Assembly (NCBI GenBank): GCA_964486935.1 | Contig: CAZAPG010000012.1 | Span: 80,641-144,640 of the forward strand | Length of the DNA stretch: 64,000 nucleotides | Direction of reading: 5' to 3' | Origin: CAZAPG01 sp964486935 | GTDB lineage: Bacteria > Chloroflexota > Anaerolineae > 4572-78 > J111 | In this document: positions 34,887-42,028 of the stretch, one piece after another | Layout of the letters: the number at the start of each line of letters is the position of its first letter | Numbering within the stretch: position 1 is the stretch's first letter | Made by a program: the position numbers and the translations under genes | Notes under the pieces: generated by a model | Told to the model about the DNA's origin: nothing | Database searches by the model: none | What the model saw: only the letters and a program-made list of their open reading frames with translations

Positions 34887-34931
34887 AACAAAAAAGAGTG
34901 ACGATAATGAGGCTCGTCACTCTTTTTTGTT
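34887..34931. terminator. Strong bidirectional terminator
   Basis: A perfect 18-base inverted repeat (34887-34904 and 34914-34931) with a nine-base loop. The arms end in six A and six T, so it works as an intrinsic terminator on both strands, between the CDF gene and the convergent cohesin/dockerin gene. Confidence 0.85.
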
Positions 34932-34973
34932 GCAGCAGTTGGTTAATACCGGCACAAACTCGCTACCCGGTAA

Positions 34974-37900
34974 TTATTGCTTCAGGCAATCCCAATTTTG
35001 AATTCCCTCGCCAAAGTTTACGCCAACCAGAATAACATCAAAAATATCAATTTCGCCGCTCTGGTTAATATCGGCCGGCAGCCCGTTGCCACTACCGCCA
35101 AAAGCCACGCCAATGGCAACGGCATCGGCAATATCAACCACGTCGTCATCATCAATGTCGCCGCTTAACAACGCGGTCCCGGTCAGGTTCAGTTCGCCTT
35201 GAGGCAGCGACGGCAGGGTACACCGGGCCGGAAGATAACCCGGCGCATCGGCTTTAAGCGATAGACCGTTTGTGGCAGGCATATCGGTTAGCGCAAAATT
35301 ACCGTTGGAGCCGGTTGTGGCAGTGTAGCCACTTTCTTCTACCTGGATGGTTGCGCCCGACCAGTTATTGCCAAACCGCCCCGGCAACGTTACCTGACCC
35401 ACAATCACAATTACCCTTGGCCCGGTGGGTGATGCCTCTGGAGTAACAGCGCCGGTATCGGGCGTACCTGTAGCCGTAATTACCACGGTTACAGCCGGTG
35501 TGGGCGGCGTGCCGGTTACAGTTGGACTGGCCGCCGGCGGGGTTCCCGTTACGGTTGGCGTAGCCGTTGAAGGCGTACCGGTAGCGGTTGGTTCATCCGA
35601 ATCCGGGGTGCCGGTGAGCGTGACAATCACCGTTGCCCCTGGAGTCACTGTTGGCGGTGTACCTGTCACTGTTGCCGTGGGTGGCGTGCCCGTCACAGTC
35701 GGGGTGTTTGCATTGGGCGCGCCGGTAAGGATGATAATAACCGTCACCGCAGGGGTCGGTGTACCCGTAGGCGGCGTACCCGTCACTGTCGCCGTAGGCG
35801 GTGTGCCGGTGACAGTCGCCGTAGGCGGCGTACCGGTGACAGTTGGCGTATCTGTGGGCGGTGTGCCGGTCACAGTTGGCGTATCTGTAGGAGGTGTGCC
35901 CGTCGCTGTTGCTGTAGGTGGCGTACCGGTGACAGTTGGCGTATCTGTGGGCGGTGTGCCGGTGACGGTTGCTGTTGGCGGCGTGCCGGTCACTGTCGCT
36001 GTGGATGGCGTGCCGGTCACTGTTGCTGTAGGCGGCGTGCCGGTCACTGTCGCCGTGGGTGGCGTGCCAGTCACGGTTGGCGTATCTGCTGGTGGCGTGC
36101 CGGTTGATGTTGCCGTAGGCGGCGTGCCAGTCACGGTTGGCGTATCTGCTGGTGGCGTGCCGGTGACGGTTGCCGTAGACGGTGTGCCGGTTGATGTTGG
36201 TTCTGGCGTGGCCGATACGATAATCGAAACGGTGTAATCCAAACTGGTAATGGCAAACGGTTGAGCCTGCGGGTCGCCAATTTTTTCATTTTCAAAGGTA
36301 AAGGTGTTGGTTCCGGCGCCATTGATGGCCGTCGCCTCGAACGTAAATAAGGTCACATTGCCGGTCAGGCCGGGAACCTGCCCCTGACGGGTGGCTAAAA
36401 AGAGAATCTTGCCAATGGCATTATCAATGCTGTTGAACAGCACAAAGGACAAATCCGGGTTGACCTGGATATTGCCGGTGGCGATGAGAGCCGGGTCAAA
36501 ATTGACTTCCAGTTGCGCCCCGTAAAGGCCGGGTTCCGGCACATCCAGGGCCTGCACGGCCACTTCAAAGGTATCGCCGGCTTCCACAACAGACGGCCCA
36601 TCAAAGGCAAGCGTTATGGGCGTGGCTGTAGGCGGCGTGCCGGTAACGGTTGGCGTTTCTGTGGGCGGCGTGCCCGTGACGGTTGGGGTGGCTGTGGGCG
36701 GTGTACCTGTTACCGTTGGCGTTTCTGTGGGGGGTGTTCCGGTAACGGTTGGCGTTTCTGTGGGCGGCGTGCCGGTAACGGTTGGCGTTTCTGTGGATGG
36801 TGTACCTGTTACCGTTGGCGTTTCTGTGGGCGGCGTGCCGGTGATTGCCGGCGTGGTGGTGATGGTTGGCGTAGCTGAAACGCTGGGGGTGGGGGTCGGC
36901 GCGCTGCCATCCGAGTCTTCAAAAATCAAAACCGCGCCGCCGCCCGGCTGCCCGCCGGTGGGGTAATCGTTCCAGCAGCGGTCGGTAACGTAAATTTTGT
37001 TGTTGTTGGGATTAACGGCAATTTCAAAAGGGTTGCGCCACTGCAAATTGTCGCCCGTAAATGGCGGGTTGCCGATTGCTGTGGTTGGGAAACGATAAAT
37101 ACCGGGCGCGTCGCCGGGCAACAGAGCGCCTTCGGCATCCAGGGCGTAGATACCGCCTCGGGCCGGGTTGCTGCAAGCTTCCGCATCGCTCTTGTTATCA
37201 AGGTAGGGGAATCCGGCAAAAGTTCCCAGCATCCGGTCGGTAGTTGGGTTGTAAATCAACCCCACTTCGGCATAATCGCCTACCTGAACGCCGGCCCGGC
37301 GCAGCAAAAGCTGGTCGGGGTTGAGGGCGGAAAAATCGTACACCAGCATTTTGTTGGGGTTGGGAAAATCCGCGCCGCCGGGTCGGGGGTCATCAGCATA
37401 AGTGATGAAAATGCGCGACTCGCCCGCTTCGGGCTGTCGCAACCCGATGGCGTGCGGCGCGCCGCTGATAAGCCGGCCCGATGAATTGTTAAAACTGATA
37501 TCAAAAAAGTTGCGGCTCAGGCCGTTAGCGCCAAAGCCCACAAATTTAAAGGGATGGGGGGCGAAGGCGTCGCGCAGGGTAACGTAGTTGTACCCTTCCA
37601 GCGTTTTGGCAATGGCCATTTCAAAGGGGCTGTAGCTAACGGGAAAGTTGACAATATTGGCGGTGGTTACAATGGGGCTGGTTGGAAAAGTAGCCGGATT
37701 ATCGTTTAAAACCACAAAGCGCCCGCCGGCGTAATCGGGAAAGTGAACGCGACCGGTGACCGGGCTGAGCGCCGGCGCGGTCGGCTGAAAGGGCGCGCCG
37801 GGGCTAACGCTGGTGATAACCGTGTCAGTTTCCGGGTTGATAATGGTAATAATGCCATCTTCAAATGAGCCGACGTACACAAACTCGCCGTTGTTTGAAA

Positions 37901-38525
37901 CGGCCACGCCCCACGGGCCTCGGCCAATGCCCATGCCGCCGGGCGCGCCCGGCGCGGAGCCGTTTTCGCCGCCGGGAATGGTGCGTATTACCTCATCGGT
38001 TGCCCCATTGATAACGGCGACAAAGGGGTAGCGTTTGCTGCCGTTTATTTTTGGCCCCTGAAAAGCCACGTAAACTTTATTGAGCGCCGCATGAACGGCC
38101 ACCCCCTTGGGATGAACCGGGTAAACGGCCCCCAGGGTTACGACCAGCGCCTGGCCATCGGCCAGGTTTACGGGGATGCGGGGAGTGGTAGGGTAATAGC
38201 CCAGCGTATTGCCGGAAAAGCGCAAGAAGGGGGTATAGCTACCGGCGGCCAGGTTGCTAAATGTGGCCGGCAGCGGCTGGCAGGTCGACTCATCATTAAG
38301 GCAGGCTTCTGCGCCCGGCAGCAGGGCTTCGCCGGCGGTACAGATGCCATCGGCGTTTTGGTCGTTGCAGGCGTTAACCGCGATCTGCCCGGAGCCTGTC
38401 TGCGCGCTGACAGCGCCGGTTAACGCCTGCAAAATAATGATGGTCAGAGTCAACGGCCCAATTATTAAACCGGCGCGCCGGCGTAGCCAGGCTGTAAGGG
38501 GTATTCCTCCTGTTGAACTCATCAT
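34974..38525 (-). CDS. Secreted beta-propeller protein with both cohesin-like and dockerin domains
   Basis: About 1183 residues from ATG 38525 (an adjacent ATG is at 38522), chosen because GGAAGG lies just upstream; reading further to 38726 would put the coding start inside a structured leader. A signal sequence with a long hydrophobic core ends at VSAQTG. Next come an SdrD/prealbumin-like module (NACNDQNADGICTAGEA), a YncE-like beta-propeller (VAVSNNGEFVYVGSFEDG), a TGTPPTETPTV-repeat linker, a cohesin-like domain (VEAGDTFEVAVQALD ... GAQLEVNFDPALI), a second long repeat linker, a carboxypeptidase-regulatory-like fold (GSNGNFALTDMPATNG), and a C-terminal type I dockerin (SGDIDDDDVVDIADAV, PADINQSGEIDIFDVIL). 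The substrate is unknown. Extracellular assembly or surface display is inferred. Confidence 0.82.
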   Translation of the reverse strand: MMSSTGGIPLTAWLRRRAGLIIGPLTLTIIILQALTGAVSAQTGSGQIAVNACNDQNADGICTAGEALLPGAEACLNDESTCQPLPATFSNLAAGSYTPFLRFSGNTLGYYPTTPRIPVNLADGQALVVTLGAVYPVHPKGVAVHAALNKVYVAFQGPKINGSKRYPFVAVINGATDEVIRTIPGGENGSAPGAPGGMGIGRGPWGVAVSNNGEFVYVGSFEDGIITIINPETDTVITSVSPGAPFQPTAPALSPVTGRVHFPDYAGGRFVVLNDNPATFPTSPIVTTANIVNFPVSYSPFEMAIAKTLEGYNYVTLRDAFAPHPFKFVGFGANGLSRNFFDISFNNSSGRLISGAPHAIGLRQPEAGESRIFITYADDPRPGGADFPNPNKMLVYDFSALNPDQLLLRRAGVQVGDYAEVGLIYNPTTDRMLGTFAGFPYLDNKSDAEACSNPARGGIYALDAEGALLPGDAPGIYRFPTTAIGNPPFTGDNLQWRNPFEIAVNPNNNKIYVTDRCWNDYPTGGQPGGGAVLIFEDSDGSAPTPTPSVSATPTITTTPAITGTPPTETPTVTGTPSTETPTVTGTPPTETPTVTGTPPTETPTVTGTPPTATPTVTGTPPTETPTVTGTPPTATPITLAFDGPSVVEAGDTFEVAVQALDVPEPGLYGAQLEVNFDPALIATGNIQVNPDLSFVLFNSIDNAIGKILFLATRQGQVPGLTGNVTLFTFEATAINGAGTNTFTFENEKIGDPQAQPFAITSLDYTVSIIVSATPEPTSTGTPSTATVTGTPPADTPTVTGTPPTATSTGTPPADTPTVTGTPPTATVTGTPPTATVTGTPSTATVTGTPPTATVTGTPPTDTPTVTGTPPTATATGTPPTDTPTVTGTPPTDTPTVTGTPPTATVTGTPPTATVTGTPPTGTPTPAVTVIIILTGAPNANTPTVTGTPPTATVTGTPPTVTPGATVIVTLTGTPDSDEPTATGTPSTATPTVTGTPPAASPTVTGTPPTPAVTVVITATGTPDTGAVTPEASPTGPRVIVIVGQVTLPGRFGNNWSGATIQVEESGYTATTGSNGNFALTDMPATNGLSLKADAPGYLPARCTLPSLPQGELNLTGTALLSGDIDDDDVVDIADAVAIGVAFGGSGNGLPADINQSGEIDIFDVILVGVNFGEGIQNWDCLKQ
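35480..36210. repeat. Tandem repeat encoding TGTPP-type linker (second linker)
   Basis: Imperfect tandem units of about 27 to 33 bases, core GGCGTGCCGGT on the plus strand, coding on the minus strand for T-G-T-P-P followed by T-A-T-V or T-D-T-P-T-V. The number and order of units make it prone to length variation by slippage. Confidence 0.85.
36615..36875. repeat. Tandem repeat encoding TGTPP-type linker (first linker)
   Basis: Seven or so units of about 33 bases coding on the minus strand for TETPTVTGTPP, between the beta-propeller and cohesin-like domains. The unit consensus is close to that of the second linker. Confidence 0.85.
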
Positions 38526-38585
38526 CCATTCCCTTCCTTCCGTGGGCCGCTTGAGGTGTGTTGTTAAAGTTCGGCACAAGCTGCA

Positions 38586-38640
38586 AAAACAAAAAGCCGC
38601 AATCCGTTGCAACCTTTTAAATGGTCGCAACCCGTGCGGC
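38586..38640 (-). terminator. Intrinsic-terminator-like hairpin in the 5' leader of the cohesin/dockerin gene
   Basis: On the minus strand, outer stem GCCGCA/TGCGGC (38640-38635 with 38601-38596) encloses a second stem GTTGC/GCAAC and is followed by ten bases of T, G and T (TTTTTGTTTTT). It lies 60 to 115 bases upstream of the start codon, downstream of a likely promoter, so it could be an attenuator. Confidence 0.6.
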
Positions 38641-38746
38641 TTTATCCGGCAACACTGACCCAAGCGAGCATTAATCCTCGGCAAACCACCTGCTGGTGGC
38701 AATAGCTTCGTTTGTAAAGGTGCCACAAAACAACAACTCCGCCCTC

Positions 38747-38776
38747 AGTTTAGCATAGATAACGGGCGGGCTACAA
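38747..38776 (-). promoter_or_regulatory. Possible promoter of the cohesin/dockerin gene
   Basis: On the minus strand, TTGTAG (38776-38771) and TAAACT (38752-38747) are 18 bases apart. Transcription would start near 38740, giving a leader of about 215 bases. The spacer 38526-38856 otherwise holds the leader hairpins and, on the other strand, the yigZ promoter. Confidence 0.5.
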
Positions 38777-38822
38777 TGGGAGTTACGTCCTAAGTATTTT
38801 CCACGGACGGCGCGAGCCGGCT

Positions 38823-38850
38823 TTGCCGGTTAGCCGGCTTGTGGTATGCT
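38823..38850 (+). promoter_or_regulatory. Promoter of yigZ-like gene, placing the start site at the ATG
   Basis: TTGCCG at 38823-38828 and TATGCT at 38845-38850, spacer 16. The -10 box ends six bases before ATG 38857, so the message would be leaderless. No Shine-Dalgarno is present. Confidence 0.5.
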
Positions 38851-38856
38851 TGGCTT

Positions 38857-39468
38857 ATGAGCGCACCCTATCTCATCCCCGCCGGCGAATCTCGCATCGA
38901 GTTGCTGGTCAAAAATTCGCGGTTTATTGGCCGAGCCGGCCACACCCCCGGCGTAGAGGCGGCCAAAGCCTTTATCGAGCAGGTTAAAACGGAAGAGCCA
39001 AACCACTCTCACGCGGTGTATGCCTTTGCCGTGGGGCACGGCGCAACGGTTACGCACGGCATGAGCGATGCGGGCGAACCCGCCGGCACAGCCGGTCGAC
39101 CGGCCCTGGCGGTGGTTAAAGGCAGCGGGCTGGGCGATGTGACCGTGGTAATTATTCGCTACTTTGGGGGTGCCAAACTGGGCACCGGCGGGCTGGTAAA
39201 AGCCTACACCGAAGCCGCGCAACTGGCCCTGGCCCAACTGCCCACCACCGAAAAAGTCGAGCGCCAATCCGTGCGGGTAATCGTGCCGTATCCCTTTTAT
39301 GAGCAGGTGAAACGGCTGGCAGAATTGCACCAGGGGCAGATAGATGACGAGGCTTTTGCGGCGGATGTGACCATACGCCTTACTTTTACGGTAGACGATT
39401 TACCGCTTTTTGAATCTGCCCTGGCCGATGCTACCGGCGGGCAGGTTAGGCCAGAGACGCTTGAGTAG
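38857..39468 (+). CDS. yigZ: YigZ/IMPACT family protein
   Basis: About 203 residues starting MSAPYLIPAGESRIE. The family motif is clear: EEPNHSHAVYAFAVGHG, MSDAGEPAGTAGRPAL and VVIIRYFGGAKLGTGGLVKAY. It is followed by a C-terminal ferredoxin-like domain (about 140-203). The first six residues of a longer reading frame (from 38839) are rejected because they overlap the -10 box. YigZ-type proteins have a ribosomal S5 D2-like fold. Bacterial members are linked to translation or proline-dipeptide activity, and the exact role is not settled. Confidence 0.88.
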   Translation: MSAPYLIPAGESRIELLVKNSRFIGRAGHTPGVEAAKAFIEQVKTEEPNHSHAVYAFAVGHGATVTHGMSDAGEPAGTAGRPALAVVKGSGLGDVTVVIIRYFGGAKLGTGGLVKAYTEAAQLALAQLPTTEKVERQSVRVIVPYPFYEQVKRLAELHQGQIDDEAFAADVTIRLTFTVDDLPLFESALADATGGQVRPETLE

Positions 39469-39549
39469 CGTGTCGCCAAACCAATATAATTGACAACCCT
39501 TTAACCCTGGACTATTATAGCCAGCGTAACTTTTGTTTTTGAGGCTTTT

Positions 39550-40740
39550 ATGACCCAGATTTTAGAAAATATTAAAGTTATTGATTTAACCCAGGCGCTG
39601 GCCGGCCCCTACTGTACCATGATGTTAGGAGACCTGGGCGCGGATGTTATCAAAATAGAGCAGCCCGGCCAGGGCGACCAGAGCCGGGGCTGGGGGCCGC
39701 CTTTTGTTAAAGGCGAAAGCACCTATTTTCTCAGTATCAACCGCAACAAACGCAGCCTCACCCTGAACATCAAATCTGAGCCGGGCCGGGAGATTCTGCA
39801 CAAACTCATCGCCGGGGCCGATGTGTTTGTGTGCAACATTCCCAAAGAGTCATCGCGCCAGCGGGCCGGGGTAGATGCCACAACGCTACAAGCCATTAAC
39901 CCTGGTTTGATTTACTGCCTGGTTAGCGGCTACGGCAGCGATGGCCCTTACGGCGAGCGCCCCGGCTACGATGTGATTGCCCAGGGCGAGGCCGGCCTGA
40001 TGAGCGTAACCGGCGAGCCAGAGGGCGAACCGATGCGCTACCCCATCCCCATTGCCGATATTACCACCGGCATGTACGCCACCATGGGTATTATGGGGGC
40101 ATTAATGACGCGTCAAAAAACAGGCCGGGGGCAGGCGCTGGATATGACCCTGCTGGAAAGCCAGTCGGCCTGGCTGACTATTCTGGCTTCGGGGTTGATG
40201 AACGGCGGCCAGGAGCCGGAGCGGCTGGGCAACGTTCACCCTAACATTGTGCCCTACCAGGTATTTAAAGCCAAAGATAAATTTTTTATCATTGCCGTTG
40301 GCACCGAGAGGCTATGGGCTATTTTTTGCGATACGCTGGCTCTGGAGCATCTTAAAAACGACCCGCGCTTTGCCACCAACCCCAACCGCAATCAAAACCG
40401 AAGCGCGCTGATATCCATTTTAGAAGAGTTGTTTGCCACCCAGCCCGCCGACTACTGGATAGACAAGCTGCGCGAAACGGGCATTCCCATTGGCCCCATC
40501 AATACCATTGCCGAAACGCTGGCCCACCCCCAACACCAGGCCCGCAACTTTATTGTCGAGCTGGAACATTCGGTGGCGGGAACGGTAAAATCAATGGGCA
40601 ACCCTATCCGGCTGTCTGACACGCCGCCCGGCTACCGGCTGGCGCCGCCCACGTTGGGCCAGCACACCACCGAGATTCTAGCCCAACTGGGCTACACTAC
40701 CGAAACTATTGCCGCCCTACGCCAGCAAAACGTGGTGTAA
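39550..40740 (+). CDS. Family III CoA-transferase (CaiB/BaiF type)
   Basis: A 396-residue enzyme that moves CoA from a donor thioester to an organic acid. It has DLTQALAGPYCTMMLGDLGADVIKIE near the start and the catalytic aspartate Asp170 in PIADITTGMYA, with SGYGSDGPYGERPGYD before it. Family members include formyl-, carnitine- and bile-acid CoA-transferases, and nothing visible sets the substrate. It starts about 80 bases after the yigZ stop. The next gene lies 40 bases downstream. Confidence 0.9.
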   Translation: MTQILENIKVIDLTQALAGPYCTMMLGDLGADVIKIEQPGQGDQSRGWGPPFVKGESTYFLSINRNKRSLTLNIKSEPGREILHKLIAGADVFVCNIPKESSRQRAGVDATTLQAINPGLIYCLVSGYGSDGPYGERPGYDVIAQGEAGLMSVTGEPEGEPMRYPIPIADITTGMYATMGIMGALMTRQKTGRGQALDMTLLESQSAWLTILASGLMNGGQEPERLGNVHPNIVPYQVFKAKDKFFIIAVGTERLWAIFCDTLALEHLKNDPRFATNPNRNQNRSALISILEELFATQPADYWIDKLRETGIPIGPINTIAETLAHPQHQARNFIVELEHSVAGTVKSMGNPIRLSDTPPGYRLAPPTLGQHTTEILAQLGYTTETIAALRQQNVV

Positions 40741-40780
40741 GGCTGCCTCGGCCCCAATATTAAACTCAAGGAGTCAAACA

Positions 40781-40993
40781 ATGAGTGAAGAGAAGATTAT
40801 CGTCAGAATCAAACGTCAGGACCGCACCATTGTTTTTCCCGTAACCGAACGAGAAAAGCTGCGCGAACTTTTACGAGACCGCATCTGGTGGGACCGCCGG
40901 AGTAACCGTTGGGCCGGGCGCGGCGATGTGGAAGAGCTGAAAGAAATTTTAGAAGAAGCCGGTTACGAGGTAAAATTAACCGGACCCAAATAA
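40781..40993 (+). CDS. Small basic protein of unknown function
   Basis: 70 residues starting MSEEKIIVRIKRQ, chosen because AAGGAG sits eight bases before ATG 40781. It is rich in Arg, Trp, Glu and Lys (RELLRDRIWWDRRSNRWAG), with an amphipathic C-terminal helix. No domain or membrane segment is recognised. A bidirectional terminator directly follows. A DNA- or RNA-binding role is possible from its charge but unproven. Confidence 0.65.
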   Translation: MSEEKIIVRIKRQDRTIVFPVTEREKLRELLRDRIWWDRRSNRWAGRGDVEELKEILEEAGYEVKLTGPK

Positions 40994-41010
40994 GTTTCCA
41001 ACCAAAAAGC

Positions 41011-41041
41011 AAAAAGCCGAGGCGCGCTGCCTCGGCTTTTT
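41011..41041. terminator. Bidirectional terminator between convergent genes
   Basis: A perfect 13-base stem AAAAAGCCGAGGC / GCCTCGGCTTTTT with a five-base loop, T-rich on the right and A-rich on the left, separating the plus-strand small gene from the minus-strand L25 gene. Confidence 0.85.
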
Positions 41042-41064
41042 TGTTAGCCGGAAAAAATTGGCTT

Positions 41065-41709
41065 TTACTCCTCGTCCTCTCTGGCTTCGGTGATAACTTC
41101 CGGTTCGGCGCTGACCTCTTCCGCTGCCTCTTCCTCTTCCAGAGCCTCAAGTTTGCGCGGCGGCTCAATTTTGGCTACCATCGACTCAGGGTCGGACAGC
41201 ACGGTAATCGTGCCGGGCACGTTCAAATCGGCCACGGTGATGGTGTCGTTAAAATCAACCAGAGATTCAATGTTTACCTCAATCGAGGGTATCAGGTCTG
41301 AGGGTAAACATTCGGCCTCCAGCACGTCCAGCCCCTGGGTTAAAATACCGCCCTTATCTTCAACGCCGGGGGCCTGGCCCACCAGCACCAGCGGAATTTC
41401 GGTGTGGACTTTTCGGTCCATTTTAACCGCGTAAAAATCAACGTGCAGATAATGGCGTTTGACAACATCGCGTTGAATATCTCGGGCCATTGTAAAGTGC
41501 GGTTTTTGATTGCCTACCTGCAAGGCAATCAGTTGGTGCGTGCCGGCCACCGACAACACCTTATCCAGGGCAACTGCATCAACCTGAATAGCCTGGGTCT
41601 CCAGGTCTCCCCCATATATTACGGCGGGAACCAGCCCCCGCTGGCGTAAATCTTTGGCGTGTTTTTTGACCACCTGGCGGGCCTCTGCTTTTAATTCGAG
41701 TGCTTCCAT
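41065..41709 (-). CDS. rplY: Ribosomal protein L25, long (Ctc/TL5) form
   Basis: A 214-residue 5S rRNA-binding protein. The N-terminal L25 domain (about 5-92) has LRQRGLVPAVIYGGD and TFSVAGTHQLIAL-like sequence, and the C-terminal CTC domain (about 93-180) has AKMDRKVHTEIPLVLVGQAPGVEDKGGIL. An acidic tail (VEALEEEEAAEE, about 190-214) ends the protein. The length matches the Ctc type of Bacteroidota/Firmicutes/Thermus rather than the short E. coli form. A leader of roughly 85 bases contains a terminator-like hairpin. It is expected at the ribosome, and Ctc forms are often general-stress proteins. Confidence 0.92.
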   Translation of the reverse strand: MEALELKAEARQVVKKHAKDLRQRGLVPAVIYGGDLETQAIQVDAVALDKVLSVAGTHQLIALQVGNQKPHFTMARDIQRDVVKRHYLHVDFYAVKMDRKVHTEIPLVLVGQAPGVEDKGGILTQGLDVLEAECLPSDLIPSIEVNIESLVDFNDTITVADLNVPGTITVLSDPESMVAKIEPPRKLEALEEEEAAEEVSAEPEVITEAREDEE

Positions 41710-41752
41710 TGTATTAATCCGTTCCTTAATAATTAACTATGTTGTTTCTGCG

Positions 41753-41782
41753 CAAAGAAAAATCGCCGCAAGTTGGGCGATT
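41753..41782 (-). terminator. Hairpin in the L25 leader
   Basis: On the minus strand, ATCGCC-CAACTTGC-GGCGAT followed by TTTTTCTTTG, 45 to 75 bases before the L25 start. It could attenuate transcription for autoregulation, or end transcription arriving from upstream. The stem is only six bases. Confidence 0.4.
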
Positions 41783-41882
41783 ATTATCTAAAGCAACGCT
41801 GCTATTTTAGTAAGGAACAGGTTATTCGTCAAATTTGCGCGCAACCGGCAATGGCCGCCCCAAAACCCGGCAACTAAAATGC

Positions 41883-41975
41883 CAGCAATTCCAAATTCAA
41901 GTCCAGACCTGTCAGGTGTTTGCCCTCAAAACTTTGAAAACCCGACAGGTCTTACCGCCAAATTTAGAATTGCTG
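41883..41975. repeat. Nested inverted repeat (MITE-like)
   Basis: Outer arms CAGCAATTCCAAATT (41883-41897) and AATTTAGAATTGCTG (41961-41975) match with one or two differences. Inner arms AGACCTGTC (41905-41913) and GACAGGTCT (41944-41952) match exactly. The 93-base element sits in the spacer between L25 and moeA. No target-site duplication was established. Confidence 0.65.
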
Positions 41976-41992
41976 CTAAAATGCATCTTCTA

Positions 41993-42021
41993 TTGACGAA
42001 CTAATTGGTTGTGAATATACT
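41993..42021 (+). promoter_or_regulatory. Promoter of moeA giving a leaderless message
   Basis: TTGACG at 41993-41998 and TATACT at 42016-42021, spacer 17. The -10 box ends seven bases before ATG 42029, so transcription would start at or just before the start codon. Confidence 0.7.
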
Positions 42022-42028
42022 AGAGGCC

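Noticed and set aside
35425..36237. Plus-strand open frame of GVPVTVGV repeats, and the repeats as a possible CRISPR
   Set aside because: It is the antisense of the TGTPP linker of the cohesin/dockerin protein. The repeats are imperfect, translated, and lack unique spacers of uniform length.
38526..38726. N-terminal extension of the cohesin/dockerin protein by 67 residues
   Set aside because: The stretch is basic, has no ribosome-binding site at its ATG, and overlaps a terminator-like hairpin. A good ribosome-binding site and signal sequence begin at 38525.
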